Below, piece by piece: positions 48,776-57,938 of a stretch of 64,000 nt of DNA. The DNA is from Bacteroidales bacterium UBA4293. GTDB lineage: Bacteria; Bacteroidota; Bacteroidia; Bacteroidales; Bacteroidaceae. The first letter of the stretch is position 1, and each line of letters starts with the position of its first letter. The position numbers and the translations under genes are program-made. The stretch is from positions 5,615 through 69,614 of the forward strand of contig DGVD01000016.1 in assembly GCA_002395835.1 (NCBI GenBank), in the 5' to 3' direction. Below the pieces are notes generated by a model. That model did not search any database. It had not been told where the DNA came from and saw only the letters and a list, made by a program, of their open reading frames with translations.

Positions 48776-51133
48776 ATGAAATTCCGTTGTTTAGCAGCTT
48801 CTGCAATGCTGCTGTTGGGCGCCGCTCAGATGCAGGCCCAGCTAAAATTGCAGCCAGACAATGTAGACCAGATTCTCAAGGCCATGACCTTGGAAGAAAA
48901 GGCACAGCTGCTGGTAGGTAAGAGCAGCCAAGGCTCCGTAGGCGAAAACGGTGCTGCCGATGACATGATAGGTATGCACTCCGACCTGGTACCCGGTGCT
49001 GCAGGTACCACCCGTGCCATTCCTCGTCTGGGTATCCCTGCTACCGTGCTCACCGACGGCCCTGCCGGAGTACGCATCAACCCTACCCGTCAGGGAACCA
49101 CCGACACCTTCTATGCTACCGGCTTCCCAGTAGGTACCGCACTGGCATGTACCTGGAACCAGGAACTGGTGGAAGAAGTAGGTAAGTCCATCGGTAACGA
49201 AGTACTGGAGTACGGCTGCGACGTGCTGCTGGCTCCTGGTATGAACCTGCACCGCTCTCCACTGTGCGGACGTAACTTCGAGTACTATTCAGAAGACCCC
49301 GTAGTGACCGGTAAGATAGCTGCCGCTTACGTACGCGGTATCCAGAGCCAGGGCGTGGGTACTTCCATCAAGCACTATGCCGGAAACTCTCAGGAGACCA
49401 ACCGTACCGGAGTAGACGAAATCATCTCCCAGCGTGCCCTGCGTGAGCTCTACCTCAAGGGCTTCGAGATCGCAGTGAAGGAATCTAAGCCTTGGACCGT
49501 GATGTCTTCTTACAACAAGCTGAACGGTCCTTTCACCCAGGAGAACTATGAGCTCCTCACCACCGTGCTGCGCGACGAGTGGGGATTCGACGGCATTGTC
49601 ATGACCGACTGGACCGGACAGCGTAACACCGCTGCTCAGGTAGCTGCCGGAAACGACCTCATGGAACCAGGTGCACAGGTGCAGATAGACGAAATCATCG
49701 CTAAGGTAAAGAGCGGTGAACTGAAAGAGTCCGACGTGGACATCTGTGTAAAGCGCATCCTGGAGTACATCGTAAAGACTCCACGCTATAAAGGCTACAA
49801 ATACTCCGATAAGCCCGACCTGAAGGCACACGCTGCCGTAACCCGTCAGAGCGCTACCGAGGGTATGGTACTGCTGAAGAACGAGGCACAGACCCTGCCA
49901 CTGAGCAAGGACGTGAAGAAGGTAGCCGTATTCGGCCTTACCTCTTACGACTTCATCGCTGGTGGTACCGGTTCAGGCGACGTGAACAAGGCTTACACCG
50001 TGAGCATGATGGAAGGTCTGACCAACGCTGGCTTCGAGGTGAACAAAGACCTGGCAGACATCTATACCAACTACATGAACTACCAGCATGCCCGTGCAGG
50101 TGCCACTGCTCCTGCCGGCTTCCCAGAAATGTTCAAGAGCTACCTGTACTCACAGCCACAGTACAAGACTGAACCAGAGATAGAGGCTACTGCCCTGGAG
50201 AACATTGCCAATGCCAGCGACATTGCCTTCATCACCATCGGACGCCAGGCTGGTGAAGGACGCGACCGTAAGGAAGCCGACGACTTCAACCTGACCGATG
50301 CAGAGCGCGCCCTGCTGACCAACGTAAGCGATGCTTTCCACAAGGCAGGAAAGAAGGTAGTAGTGATCCTGAACATGGGTAACGTGATGGAAACCGCTTC
50401 TTGGAAGGGCATGCCCGATGCTATTCTGCTAGCATGGCAGCCAGGACAGGAAGGTGGTAATTCCGTAGCCGACGTGCTCACCGGTAAGGCAAACCCATCC
50501 GGTAAGCTGACCATGACCTGGCCAGTGAACCTCTGGGACGTACCTTCTACCGCTAATTTCCCAGGTGCCGAGAAAGTGGGCAGTGGCATGATGGCCTTCT
50601 TCGGAGGCAATGGTCCGAAGGAATTCACCGACTATACCAAGCATAAAGAAGACATTCAGGTGGGCTACCGCTACTTCAACACTGTAGGTAAGGAAGTTTC
50701 CTATCCATTCGGTTATGGTATGAGCTACACTACCTTCTCTTACAGTGCCCCTGTAGTGAAGGCTACCAAGGACGGTTTCACCGCATCCATCAAGGTGACC
50801 AACACCGGTAAGGTGGCAGGTAAGGAAGCTGTTCAGCTCTACGTTTCTGCTCCTGCCGGCGGACTGGAGAAGCCTGCACAGGAACTCAAGGCCTTCGCTA
50901 AGACCCGTGAGCTGCAGCCAGGCGAGAGCCAGACCCTCACCATGAAGGTTACCCCTTACGAACTGGCATCGTTCAACGAGGCTACCCAGTGCTGGGAATC
51001 TCCTGCAGGAAACTACACCGTGAAGTTCGGTGCCAGCTGCGAGGACATCCGTGCTACCGGTACCTTCAAGCTTGCTAAGTCCTTCTCACAGAAGGTGAAC
51101 GACGTGCTGAAGCCAAACATGACTTTGGAATAA
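48776..51133 (+). CDS. Secreted GH3 beta-glucosidase (copy 4)
   Basis: 785-residue GH3 enzyme with a Sec signal (MKFRCLAASAMLLLGAAQMQ, then AQ). Nucleophile Asp in GFDGIVMTDWTGQ near residue 280, KHYAGNSQETNRTG upstream, alpha/beta sandwich IAFITIGRQAGEGRDR, C-terminal fibronectin III-like domain. Closest to copy 1: the regions NMGNVMETASWKGMPDAILL and the last ~128 codons before the extreme end are identical in protein, the latter also nearly identical in DNA (50693-51079 against 8466-8081). Codons are strongly GC-ending throughout, unlike most of copy 1, so this gene is the likely donor. Followed 4 bases on by GH29. Confidence 0.94.
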   Translation: MKFRCLAASAMLLLGAAQMQAQLKLQPDNVDQILKAMTLEEKAQLLVGKSSQGSVGENGAADDMIGMHSDLVPGAAGTTRAIPRLGIPATVLTDGPAGVRINPTRQGTTDTFYATGFPVGTALACTWNQELVEEVGKSIGNEVLEYGCDVLLAPGMNLHRSPLCGRNFEYYSEDPVVTGKIAAAYVRGIQSQGVGTSIKHYAGNSQETNRTGVDEIISQRALRELYLKGFEIAVKESKPWTVMSSYNKLNGPFTQENYELLTTVLRDEWGFDGIVMTDWTGQRNTAAQVAAGNDLMEPGAQVQIDEIIAKVKSGELKESDVDICVKRILEYIVKTPRYKGYKYSDKPDLKAHAAVTRQSATEGMVLLKNEAQTLPLSKDVKKVAVFGLTSYDFIAGGTGSGDVNKAYTVSMMEGLTNAGFEVNKDLADIYTNYMNYQHARAGATAPAGFPEMFKSYLYSQPQYKTEPEIEATALENIANASDIAFITIGRQAGEGRDRKEADDFNLTDAERALLTNVSDAFHKAGKKVVVILNMGNVMETASWKGMPDAILLAWQPGQEGGNSVADVLTGKANPSGKLTMTWPVNLWDVPSTANFPGAEKVGSGMMAFFGGNGPKEFTDYTKHKEDIQVGYRYFNTVGKEVSYPFGYGMSYTTFSYSAPVVKATKDGFTASIKVTNTGKVAGKEAVQLYVSAPAGGLEKPAQELKAFAKTRELQPGESQTLTMKVTPYELASFNEATQCWESPAGNYTVKFGASCEDIRATGTFKLAKSFSQKVNDVLKPNMTLE
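50693..51079 (+). repeat. GH3 3' homology tract, partner of 8081-8466
   Basis: Begins at GAAGTTTCCTA and ends at TTCAAGCTTGCTAAG. About 97% DNA identity by hand count to the inverted copy at 8081-8466. Confidence 0.85.
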
Positions 51134-51137
51134 GCCT

Positions 51138-52523
51138 ATGAAGAAACTACTGATAGCACTCTGCTATTGTACACTTACATGCCCTGCACTAGCTCAAGAC
51201 CAGCCTGTGCAGGGCTTTGTGCATGAGCAGTCCCGGGGCACGGACTACATCTGGCCCACAGACCCCCAGGTGCTGGAGAAGCTAGACCAGTGGCAGGACC
51301 TGAAATTCGGTGTCCTCTTCCACTGGGGCCTCTACTCCGTACCCGGCATTGTGGAGTCCTGGTCCATCTGCTCGGAAGACGTGGACTGGATTACCCGCAA
51401 GGAGCCCCTGCCCTACGATGAATACAAGAAATGGTACTTCGGTCTGCAGGAGAAACTAGTACCCACCCAGTTCAACCCCGAACAGTGGGCCGACGTGATG
51501 GAGAAGACCGGCATGAAATACATGATCTTCACCTCCAAGCACCACGACGGGTTCTGCCTGTACGACTCCCAGTACACCGATTTCAGCATTGCCAAGGGCC
51601 CCTTCCGGGATAACCCCCGGGCCGATGCAGCCCGGTACGTTTGGGACGCCTTCCGCGCCCGGAACTTCATGATAGGCTGCTACTTCTCCAAGCCCGACTG
51701 GCATACGGAGTGGTACTGGAACCCCGCTTATGCCACCCCTAACCGTCACCAGAACTACCTGAAAGAACGCCACCCTGAATGGTGGCAGAACTACGTGACC
51801 TTCACCCAGAACCAGCTGGATGAGCTCATGACCCGCTATGGAAAGTTCGATATCCTGTGGCTAGACGGAGGCTGGGTTACCGGAAAAGACATTGACCTGG
51901 ACGGCGTGCTGAAGAAAGCCCGGCAGAAACAGCCCGGACTCATCGCCGTGAACCGGGCCAACCATGACCAGAACGAGAACTACCAGACCCCGGAGCGCGG
52001 CATACCAGAGACCCAGCTGGACTACCCCTGGGAAAGCTGTCTACCTCTGAGCTGGGACTGGGGCTGGGTACCCGATGCGCCGTATAAGTCGGCCCGCTGG
52101 ATTATCAACACCCTGGCCGAGATTACCGCCAAGGGAGGCTGCTTCCTGCTGGGAGTAGGCCCCACAGCCCAGGGCACGATAGAAGACCGGGAGGTGCAGA
52201 TTCTGGAGAAGGCAGGCCAGTGGCTGAAGGCCAACGGCAGAGCCATCTATGGCACCCGGAATGCTAAAATCTACCACGACGGGAACACCTGGTTCACCGC
52301 CGACAAGGACCAGAAGACCCTCTATGCCATCTATGCCCTCCCCGAAGAGGAAACCCTGCCCGCCACCATCCAGTGGCACGGGAACATCCCCACCGGAAAG
52401 ATGAAGTTGCTGAGCAACAATAAAACAGTAAGATACACCGTGAAGGGAGACCGGGTTACCGTCACCCTCCCGAAAGGGACCCCACAGGAAACCCTGGCCT
52501 TCATGTTCCAGGTAAAGAAATAA
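51138..52523 (+). CDS. Secreted GH29 alpha-L-fucosidase
   Basis: 461-residue retaining fucosidase. Signal peptide (about residues 1-19, MKKLLIALCYCTLTCPALAQ). Family motifs: FGVLFHWGLYSVPGIVESW near residue 57, TSKHHDGFCLYDSQYTDF near 135, and the nucleophile Asp in DILWLDGGWVTG near residue 240. The later region CLPLSWDWGWVPDAPYKSA and GGCFLLGVGPTAQGTIEDRE follows the usual order. Four bases after GH3 copy 4, so the two are one transcript, suggesting joint removal of fucose and glucose from a fucosylated glycan. Confidence 0.93.
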   Translation: MKKLLIALCYCTLTCPALAQDQPVQGFVHEQSRGTDYIWPTDPQVLEKLDQWQDLKFGVLFHWGLYSVPGIVESWSICSEDVDWITRKEPLPYDEYKKWYFGLQEKLVPTQFNPEQWADVMEKTGMKYMIFTSKHHDGFCLYDSQYTDFSIAKGPFRDNPRADAARYVWDAFRARNFMIGCYFSKPDWHTEWYWNPAYATPNRHQNYLKERHPEWWQNYVTFTQNQLDELMTRYGKFDILWLDGGWVTGKDIDLDGVLKKARQKQPGLIAVNRANHDQNENYQTPERGIPETQLDYPWESCLPLSWDWGWVPDAPYKSARWIINTLAEITAKGGCFLLGVGPTAQGTIEDREVQILEKAGQWLKANGRAIYGTRNAKIYHDGNTWFTADKDQKTLYAIYALPEEETLPATIQWHGNIPTGKMKLLSNNKTVRYTVKGDRVTVTLPKGTPQETLAFMFQVKK

Positions 52524-52526
52524 AAG

Positions 52527-52566
52527 AAATCCCCGTACTCCATGGCCGGAATACGGGGATTTTTAT
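52527..52566. terminator. Bidirectional terminator between GH29 and GH2
   Basis: AAATCCCCGTA pairs with TACGGGGATTT, with A and T tracts at the two edges. Confidence 0.88.
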
Positions 52567-52582
52567 GCCTAGAAATAAACGC

Positions 52583-55000
52583 TTACTTCACCGTTATGGT
52601 GGTTACACATTCAGGCAGCTGCTTACCGTTTTTGGTACTCTTCACGGTAACCTTCACGGTACCTGCCTTCTTAGCCTTCAGCACTGCCAGAGACTGCCCC
52701 TCGTGGGTGGTATAGATACCCGTTATGAAACGCTCCTCGGTAGAAGGCTTAGCACTGCCGTAGCCCAGCAGCTCAGCTCCCTCGGCAGCTACAAACAGCT
52801 GCTGATCCTGATTGCTCACCACTACACCGTTTTCTCCTTCCAGGTTCACATCCACAAAGATCAGTTCACCCACCTTGTAGCTGTCCTTCTCTGCATGAGC
52901 GGCTATACGCACCTCACCCGTAGCCGAAGTCAGCTCAGCCTCCTGCTGCTTTCCGTCGGCGCTGATGCTCACTGCCTTGAGCGTACCCGGCTGATAAACC
53001 ACGTCGAAGATGGCACGGCCCTTCTCGGTAGCCTTCTCGCCCACCTGCTCCCCGTTCAGGAACAGCTGCACCTTAGGAGCCGAGGTATAGACCTCCACCT
53101 GGGTAGACTTACCTTCCTCACCCGGCCAGCTCCAGCTAGGAATGGCATAGGTGCCACGCCACATAGACTTAATGAGGTTTCCCGGCATCAGAGGGTTCAC
53201 CGTGATGTAAGGCTTATCATCCTTCACCCAGGTTACGCGGGCCCAGTAAGCCTCGCTGTTCGGGTTACCCAGGATATCGAAGGCACCTGCCCCGGCCAAT
53301 ACCCAAGGGAATGGCTTAGCAAAAGAAGGAGTAGCCGTTTCAGAATAGTACCAGGAACCTATACCGCACTCGCCCAGATAGTCCCAGGCCGTCCACATGA
53401 AGTCGCCCACCAAGCGAGGGTTACTCTCCACCTTAGCCCAGTTGTCCGCTATATGGTAAGGCATGGTCTCAGAGCCCACCAGGATACGGTCAGGGTTCCG
53501 CTGCGCATCCAGGTCATAGCGCTCCTGTGCGTAGTTGTACCCCGCTATATCCAGAATACGGCAGGCAGGGTCGGCCACGGCATCCACTTGTGGAGCCAGC
53601 ACAGCCTTCATCATACCAGCGCCCTGAGCGGTAAGCATCGCATTGTACTCCTCGCTGGTCATCGGCTTCGCATTAGCCTGTGTCTGTGCGCTCTGCTCAA
53701 AGATATTCTGGTCCATGCCAGCCATCATCATGATCATCAGGTTCAGACCTGCGGTAGTAGGACGGCTGTTATCCAGCTGGTGCAGCAGGTCCACAATCTT
53801 CTGCTCCGTGTCATATCCCTCCTGATTATGCGGTTCACCCACCTCGTTACCTATACTGTACATCACCACAGAAGGGTGGTTATAGTCCTTCTTCACAAAG
53901 GCCTGCACATCGTACTGCCAGTTGTCCCTCCACTGCAGGGAATAGTCCTGAGGATTCTTAGCCGTGTACCACATATCCCAGAGCTCATCCATCACATACA
54001 TACCCAGCTTGTCGCATGCCCTAAGCACAGCCTCGGAGCAAGGGTTATGAGCAGAACGTATGGCGTTAAAGCCAAACTCCTTCAGCTTAGCTATACGGCG
54101 CAGGGCCACATCATCGTACTCACAGGCACCCAGCACACCATTGTCATGATGCACGCAGCCACCGCGCAGCAAGGTAGGCACCCCGTTTACCAGGAACCCC
54201 TGCTCAGCATTCCAGGACAGCTGACGGATACCGAAGTCCTCCGTGCGCTCCTCTACCACCTTACCGTCCTTCTTCAGCTGTACCAGAGCCTGATACAGGG
54301 TTGGTGTCTCTGCCGTCCACAGCTGGGCATCGTCCACCGTTATCTCCACATCATCGCCTTCGGCCCTTGCCACCTCCTTACCATTCAGCAGGATGGCAGC
54401 GCTTACCTCGCCACCCTGATGGGCAGTCTGCAGCCTTACCTTAGCCGGGCTGATGCTGGTAGTGAGCACCTTCACCTCCTCTATATAGGCATCCTTCTCC
54501 TGCACCAGCATGTGCACAGGCCTGTAGATACCGCCACCGCTGTACCAGCGGCTGTTGGGCAGCTTACTGTTGTCCGCTATCACCTCCAGGGTATTCTCCC
54601 CCTCGTGCAGCAGCCCGTCGGCCACCACCTCAAACGGAATATAGCCATAGGCAGCACCGCCGGCCTTCTGCCCGTTTATGAGCACGGTAGCATTGCGGTA
54701 CACCCCTTCAAACTGGAAGGTCACATGTTTCTGCAGCAAGGCAGCATCGGCCTGGAACGACTTCTGGTAGTGGTACACTGCCCCTATCATATAGCCTGTG
54801 GCACCTCCACCAGGCACGTTGGCATCGCGCCCGGTACACTGCTGTGCATCGTGTGGCAGGTCCACCATCACCCGGGCAGTATCGTGCTCCATCCAGAATG
54901 CCCAGTCACTATTCAGCTCCTCATCTGTGAGCTGCACAGAAGGAGCCTGACAAGCTGCCAAGAGAACGGCAGCTCCAAGTAAAGAATTTATTTTTTTCAT
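52583..55000 (-). CDS. GH2 beta-galactosidase-type lipoprotein
   Basis: 805-residue family 2 glycosidase. Lipoprotein signal MKKINSLLGAAVLLAACQAP (lipobox LAAC, Cys 17). Sugar-binding and Ig-like domains come first (DLPHDAQQ, FQFEGVYRNATVLINGQKAG). The TIM barrel holds the acid/base Glu in VMYSIGNEVGEP near residue 390 and the nucleophile Glu in ILVGSETMPYH near 515. A DUF4982-like domain (VYTSAPKVQLFLNGEQVGEK) and a further beta domain follow. Convergent with the GH3-GH29 pair, so separately transcribed but probably part of the same glycan use. Its codon bias is so strong that the opposite strand is open over nearly the whole gene. Confidence 0.93.
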   Translation of the reverse strand: MKKINSLLGAAVLLAACQAPSVQLTDEELNSDWAFWMEHDTARVMVDLPHDAQQCTGRDANVPGGGATGYMIGAVYHYQKSFQADAALLQKHVTFQFEGVYRNATVLINGQKAGGAAYGYIPFEVVADGLLHEGENTLEVIADNSKLPNSRWYSGGGIYRPVHMLVQEKDAYIEEVKVLTTSISPAKVRLQTAHQGGEVSAAILLNGKEVARAEGDDVEITVDDAQLWTAETPTLYQALVQLKKDGKVVEERTEDFGIRQLSWNAEQGFLVNGVPTLLRGGCVHHDNGVLGACEYDDVALRRIAKLKEFGFNAIRSAHNPCSEAVLRACDKLGMYVMDELWDMWYTAKNPQDYSLQWRDNWQYDVQAFVKKDYNHPSVVMYSIGNEVGEPHNQEGYDTEQKIVDLLHQLDNSRPTTAGLNLMIMMMAGMDQNIFEQSAQTQANAKPMTSEEYNAMLTAQGAGMMKAVLAPQVDAVADPACRILDIAGYNYAQERYDLDAQRNPDRILVGSETMPYHIADNWAKVESNPRLVGDFMWTAWDYLGECGIGSWYYSETATPSFAKPFPWVLAGAGAFDILGNPNSEAYWARVTWVKDDKPYITVNPLMPGNLIKSMWRGTYAIPSWSWPGEEGKSTQVEVYTSAPKVQLFLNGEQVGEKATEKGRAIFDVVYQPGTLKAVSISADGKQQEAELTSATGEVRIAAHAEKDSYKVGELIFVDVNLEGENGVVVSNQDQQLFVAAEGAELLGYGSAKPSTEERFITGIYTTHEGQSLAVLKAKKAGTVKVTVKSTKNGKQLPECVTTITVK

Positions 55001-55023
55001 GATAGAATAAATAGATTTGCCTG

Positions 55024-55031
55024 CAAAAATA
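55024..55031 (-). promoter_or_regulatory. Promoter -7 box for GH2
   Basis: The plus strand reads CAAAAATA, TATTTTTG on the minus strand, 24 bases before the GH2 ATG. Confidence 0.55.
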
Positions 55032-55158
55032 GGTTTTTTTTTCTAAAAAGCATTTTACCAAAAGGACTAAAACATGTACTTTAAGATGATAAGAAAGGAA
55101 AAAGTAAAAATCTGGAAAAATAATCCTGAAAACGTGTGGTTTAAATCAGTAAAAACCT

Positions 55159-55166
55159 TACCTTTG
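55159..55166 (+). promoter_or_regulatory. Promoter -7 box for the HU gene
   Basis: TACCTTTG, matching TAnnTTTG, 53 bases before ATG 55220. Confidence 0.6.
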
Positions 55167-55219
55167 CACCCGCAAATGAGAGATATAACCGAATAATACA
55201 TAATAAAAAAGAAATAAAT

Positions 55220-55507
55220 ATGACAAAAGCAGAATTAGTTAAGGAGATTGCAGGCAAGACTGGTATTGAGACCAATGCTGTTTCCACCATAGTAGAGGCC
55301 ATGATGGAGACCATAAAGGATAACATGGCACAGGGAAATGAAGTATTCCTTCGCGGTTTTGGTAGTTTCACCTTGAAGAAACGTGCTGAGAAGACTGCTA
55401 GAAACATTACCAAGAACATCACCATGATAGTTCCAGCTCACAATATCCCATTTTTCAAGCCCGCTCCTAACTTGAAGGAGGCCGTAGCCGCTACAGAGCT
55501 GAAATAA
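55220..55507 (+). CDS. HU family DNA-binding protein
   Basis: 95-residue histone-like protein that bends and packs DNA. MTKAELVKEIAGKTGIETNA forms the helical dimer body, EVFLRGFGSFTLKKRAEKTA leads into the beta arms, and the DNA-intercalating loop is NITMIVPAHNIPFFKP (the usual RNPxTGE..I.IPA..vP.FKP form is altered in its first half). Stand-alone unit with its own promoter and terminator. Probably one of several HU paralogues in the genome. Confidence 0.94.
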   Translation: MTKAELVKEIAGKTGIETNAVSTIVEAMMETIKDNMAQGNEVFLRGFGSFTLKKRAEKTARNITKNITMIVPAHNIPFFKPAPNLKEAVAATELK

Positions 55508-55526
55508 TTTAAAAAGATAAATATAG

Positions 55527-55558
55527 AAAAGCACTTCCGTCTGGAGGTGCTTTTTTTT
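55527..55558 (+). terminator. Terminator after the HU gene
   Basis: AAAAGCACTTCC pairs with GGAGGTGCTTTT around GTCT, followed by eight T's. Confidence 0.9.
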
Positions 55559-55670
55559 GACCCTCCTTGGGGGGCTTTCCTTTTTTTTCCTCAGATTCTT
55601 GCACATTTCGGGGTTATTTTGCAATTTAGCACCCAAAATGGTATTACAGTAAATCTTTTCCGGGAAAAGT

Positions 55671-57002
55671 ATGAATAAAATCCTATTAATATTAGCCTGT
55701 ATCCTATCGTCATTCTTTCTATGCAGTTGCAGCAAAGCCGATGATATTCAGCCAACGGACAATTCACAGCCTACCGACAGCGATGAAGCCATAGTCATTG
55801 GGGAATATGAAACGAATGATGGAAAGAAAGTAAGATTACTTGATATTACCAACAGCTACAATAGCATCAGTTATGTCTACCCCCTGAATGGCAAGCCTGT
55901 AAAACATCTTGCATTTGAGAATCTGCCAAAGGGTATGATGGAAACTGTCAGGACATGGGGCGTTTCATTCCCCACCAAGGTGTTCCGCAGCAAGTGGAAG
56001 GGAGAGACCGTGTATCATCTGCTTTCACCTATCTATGATAAGGATTATGGCATTTTCAATGAATCGGGCCAGAGCTTAAGACTATATCAAAACCGAAAGC
56101 AATATGAAGCATTCATAGAGGAGCAAGAGAGCACAGAATGTATTCTGGTTCTTACAGTTCAACTAGTAAAAGATATTACTGGAGCAAAAACAGATTTGGT
56201 GGGGATGTGGTACCTTGACTGGCAGCACATGACATGCTCCACAGACAACGGCAGAATAACGGATGTGGTGCCGCTTTACCCTGACTTGCCATTCAGCATT
56301 ACTGAAATCTGTACATTTGAGGATGACGGAAAGGGACAGCTGATTACAGAAAAGACCTATAAAGACGGGGGTAAGGAGATTACCGTGGACCCTTTCAAGT
56401 ATAAGGTGACAGACTACACCGCCCCCAGTGCCTATGAGTACGAGTGTTATTATGAGGCGGGCGACACCATACGTTACTTTGCACGGAGCCTAGACGGTTT
56501 TAAGACTTTCAATAGAGCGCACTATTACGTGAACTATCCTTGGCAGCCCATTACCTCCTACCCGTACGATGAGAGCGCAGTCATAGGGTCAAAATACGGG
56601 ACTCCACAGCCTGATGCCTCCTGCAGCCTAGTGGGTAAATGGGAAGGTAGTTGCTTGGACTACACCGTAACCTTTGGCAAGTCCACTTTTACTTGGGTAT
56701 TCCGGTCAGACCAGACAGGCTACCTGCTGTACAACGGTCATTTCAATTATTCCTTTGCCTATACGTTAAGCCTTTCAAATAATGAAACGCAAGTAACGGT
56801 TTACAAATATGACACAGGCTTTACCTCCGACGAAGGATTCGACAGTAATCCCAGCCCCGGGCTTATGGACTATGACCCAACCGTTCTTCCGAAAGGGGTG
56901 ACCATGAAAGCCCAGATTACAGGTAACCAATTGGAACTAGAGGGATATTCATGGAAAGATGCAAACTTCGTATCACACCCGATAGTTTTTCAAAGGAAGT
57001 AG
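55671..57002 (+). CDS. Uncharacterised lipoprotein
   Basis: 443-residue predicted lipoprotein: MNKILLILACILSSFFLCSC with lipobox near LCSC, then an acidic linker (SKADDIQPTDNSQPTDSDEA). The body has two lipocalin-like stretches, DLVGMWYLDWQHMTCSTDNG and SLVGKWEGSCLDYTVTFGKS, both with the VG(K/M)W start of lipocalin_4-type domains common in Bacteroidales lipoproteins. No catalytic motif. It has no obvious neighbour partner and lies just outside the accessory block. Function unknown. Confidence 0.7.
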   Translation: MNKILLILACILSSFFLCSCSKADDIQPTDNSQPTDSDEAIVIGEYETNDGKKVRLLDITNSYNSISYVYPLNGKPVKHLAFENLPKGMMETVRTWGVSFPTKVFRSKWKGETVYHLLSPIYDKDYGIFNESGQSLRLYQNRKQYEAFIEEQESTECILVLTVQLVKDITGAKTDLVGMWYLDWQHMTCSTDNGRITDVVPLYPDLPFSITEICTFEDDGKGQLITEKTYKDGGKEITVDPFKYKVTDYTAPSAYEYECYYEAGDTIRYFARSLDGFKTFNRAHYYVNYPWQPITSYPYDESAVIGSKYGTPQPDASCSLVGKWEGSCLDYTVTFGKSTFTWVFRSDQTGYLLYNGHFNYSFAYTLSLSNNETQVTVYKYDTGFTSDEGFDSNPSPGLMDYDPTVLPKGVTMKAQITGNQLELEGYSWKDANFVSHPIVFQRK

Positions 57003-57044
57003 CACTGTTCCCCCATGTAACGTAGAGATTATTTCTTCTATTTT

Positions 57045-57085
57045 TCTAAAAACTCCACCCCGCACAGCTGGCAGGGTGGAGCTCT
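57045..57085 (-). terminator. Terminator of the M15/DUF5675 unit
   Basis: CTCCACCC (57053-57060) pairs with GGGTGGAG (57074-57081); on the minus strand the stem is followed by TTTTTAG. It ends the leftward transcript. Confidence 0.7.
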
Positions 57086-57109
57086 TGTTTTCCATCTTAT
57101 TCTCTCTTT

Positions 57110-57532
57110 TTACTTCCGCAGGAACAGCACCTGGTGCCGGTTCAGTGTGAGGTCTTTCCGGCAGCTCACGTGAATCCAGCAGGTGGAACCACGGCGTTCC
57201 CAGATAAGCTGGTCGAAGGTGGTGTTTTCCATGAGCCAGGCGAACCACCGCATGCCGGTGAGGCGGTCTGGAATCCGGATGTCGGCAGCCTCGCCCTTGA
57301 CGTGCTGGGAGAGGAGTGCTCCTCCCACCAGCCGGTTCAGTCTGGGGCAACGGTATCCGCTGCTGATGACTACGGGCTCTTCGGCATAGATTCTCAGGGG
57401 TTCCAGCACCTGCTGGCAGAGCTGTTCCAGGGCCGGTATGAGCCGGGCAGGAACATGGTTGTCTATCCCCAGCTCCTGGGCCTTCCGGGAGCGTTCAAAC
57501 TCCTGCAGGGTAAAGTGTTCGCTCAGTCTCAT
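57110..57532 (-). CDS. Peptidase M15 family protein (D,D/L,D-type peptidoglycan hydrolase)
   Basis: 140-residue M15_3-type zinc peptidase related to phage endolysins and D-Ala-D-Ala carboxypeptidases. Zinc ligands are visible: His and Asp in LLSQHVKGEAADI near residues 78-86 and the third His in TCWIHVSCR near residue 128, preceded by VISSGYRCPRLNRLVGG. No signal peptide, so it would need lysis, a holin or another route to reach the wall. Its start overlaps the DUF5675 stop by 4 bases; last gene of the block before a terminator. Confidence 0.87.
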   Translation of the reverse strand: MRLSEHFTLQEFERSRKAQELGIDNHVPARLIPALEQLCQQVLEPLRIYAEEPVVISSGYRCPRLNRLVGGALLSQHVKGEAADIRIPDRLTGMRWFAWLMENTTFDQLIWERRGSTCWIHVSCRKDLTLNRHQVLFLRK

Positions 57533-57909
57533 CGCAGGTCCTCCTGAATGATTAGCGTCACCTCCTCTTTACGTTCCAGTGCCTTGTCTATACGCTGGTA
57601 GATGTACTCCAGCATGGGCTTGGTCTGGATGCAGAGGCCGTAGGTGCGGTGCGTTCCCACGATGATGGTGCCTGATGGCACGTTGTACACCCCGAACCCG
57701 TAGGTGAGGATTCCGCTAGCCCCTTCCGAGGTTACGTGCGGCATGATCCGTTCATGCTTCTTGCTCATTTTCATCTCCACCCGGTATTCTCCGGCTGGCA
57801 GCATGCAGGTGGCATGCTCAGCGGTGTCGCATACTTTTTCTGAACCGATGTACAGTTCGCCATCGATGGCTTCCTTGAATGCGTGTGTTCTCTTGATTAG
57901 AATTTTCAT
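57529..57909 (-). CDS. DUF5675 family protein
   Basis: 126 residues from ATG 57909 (the frame extends upstream into the tandem repeat, which is not likely to be translated). MKILIKRTHAFKEAIDGELY, AEHATCMLPAGEYRVEMKMS and GTIIVGTHRTYGLCIQTKPM fit DUF5675, a small domain found next to endolysin-like genes in phages and integrated elements. Its function is unknown; the constant pairing with peptidoglycan hydrolases suggests a cell-wall role. Overlaps M15 by 4 bases. Confidence 0.82.
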   Translation of the reverse strand: MKILIKRTHAFKEAIDGELYIGSEKVCDTAEHATCMLPAGEYRVEMKMSKKHERIMPHVTSEGASGILTYGFGVYNVPSGTIIVGTHRTYGLCIQTKPMLEYIYQRIDKALERKEEVTLIIQEDLR

Positions 57910-57938
57910 AGTTTTTATGTTTATGTTTTGATTAAAAT

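Noticed and set aside
52565..54982. 805-codon open frame on the plus strand opposite GH2
   Set aside because: It mirrors the GH2 gene, which has a lipoprotein signal and both catalytic Glu motifs. The antisense translation is rich in His/Leu/Arg with no domain pattern; it results from codon bias.
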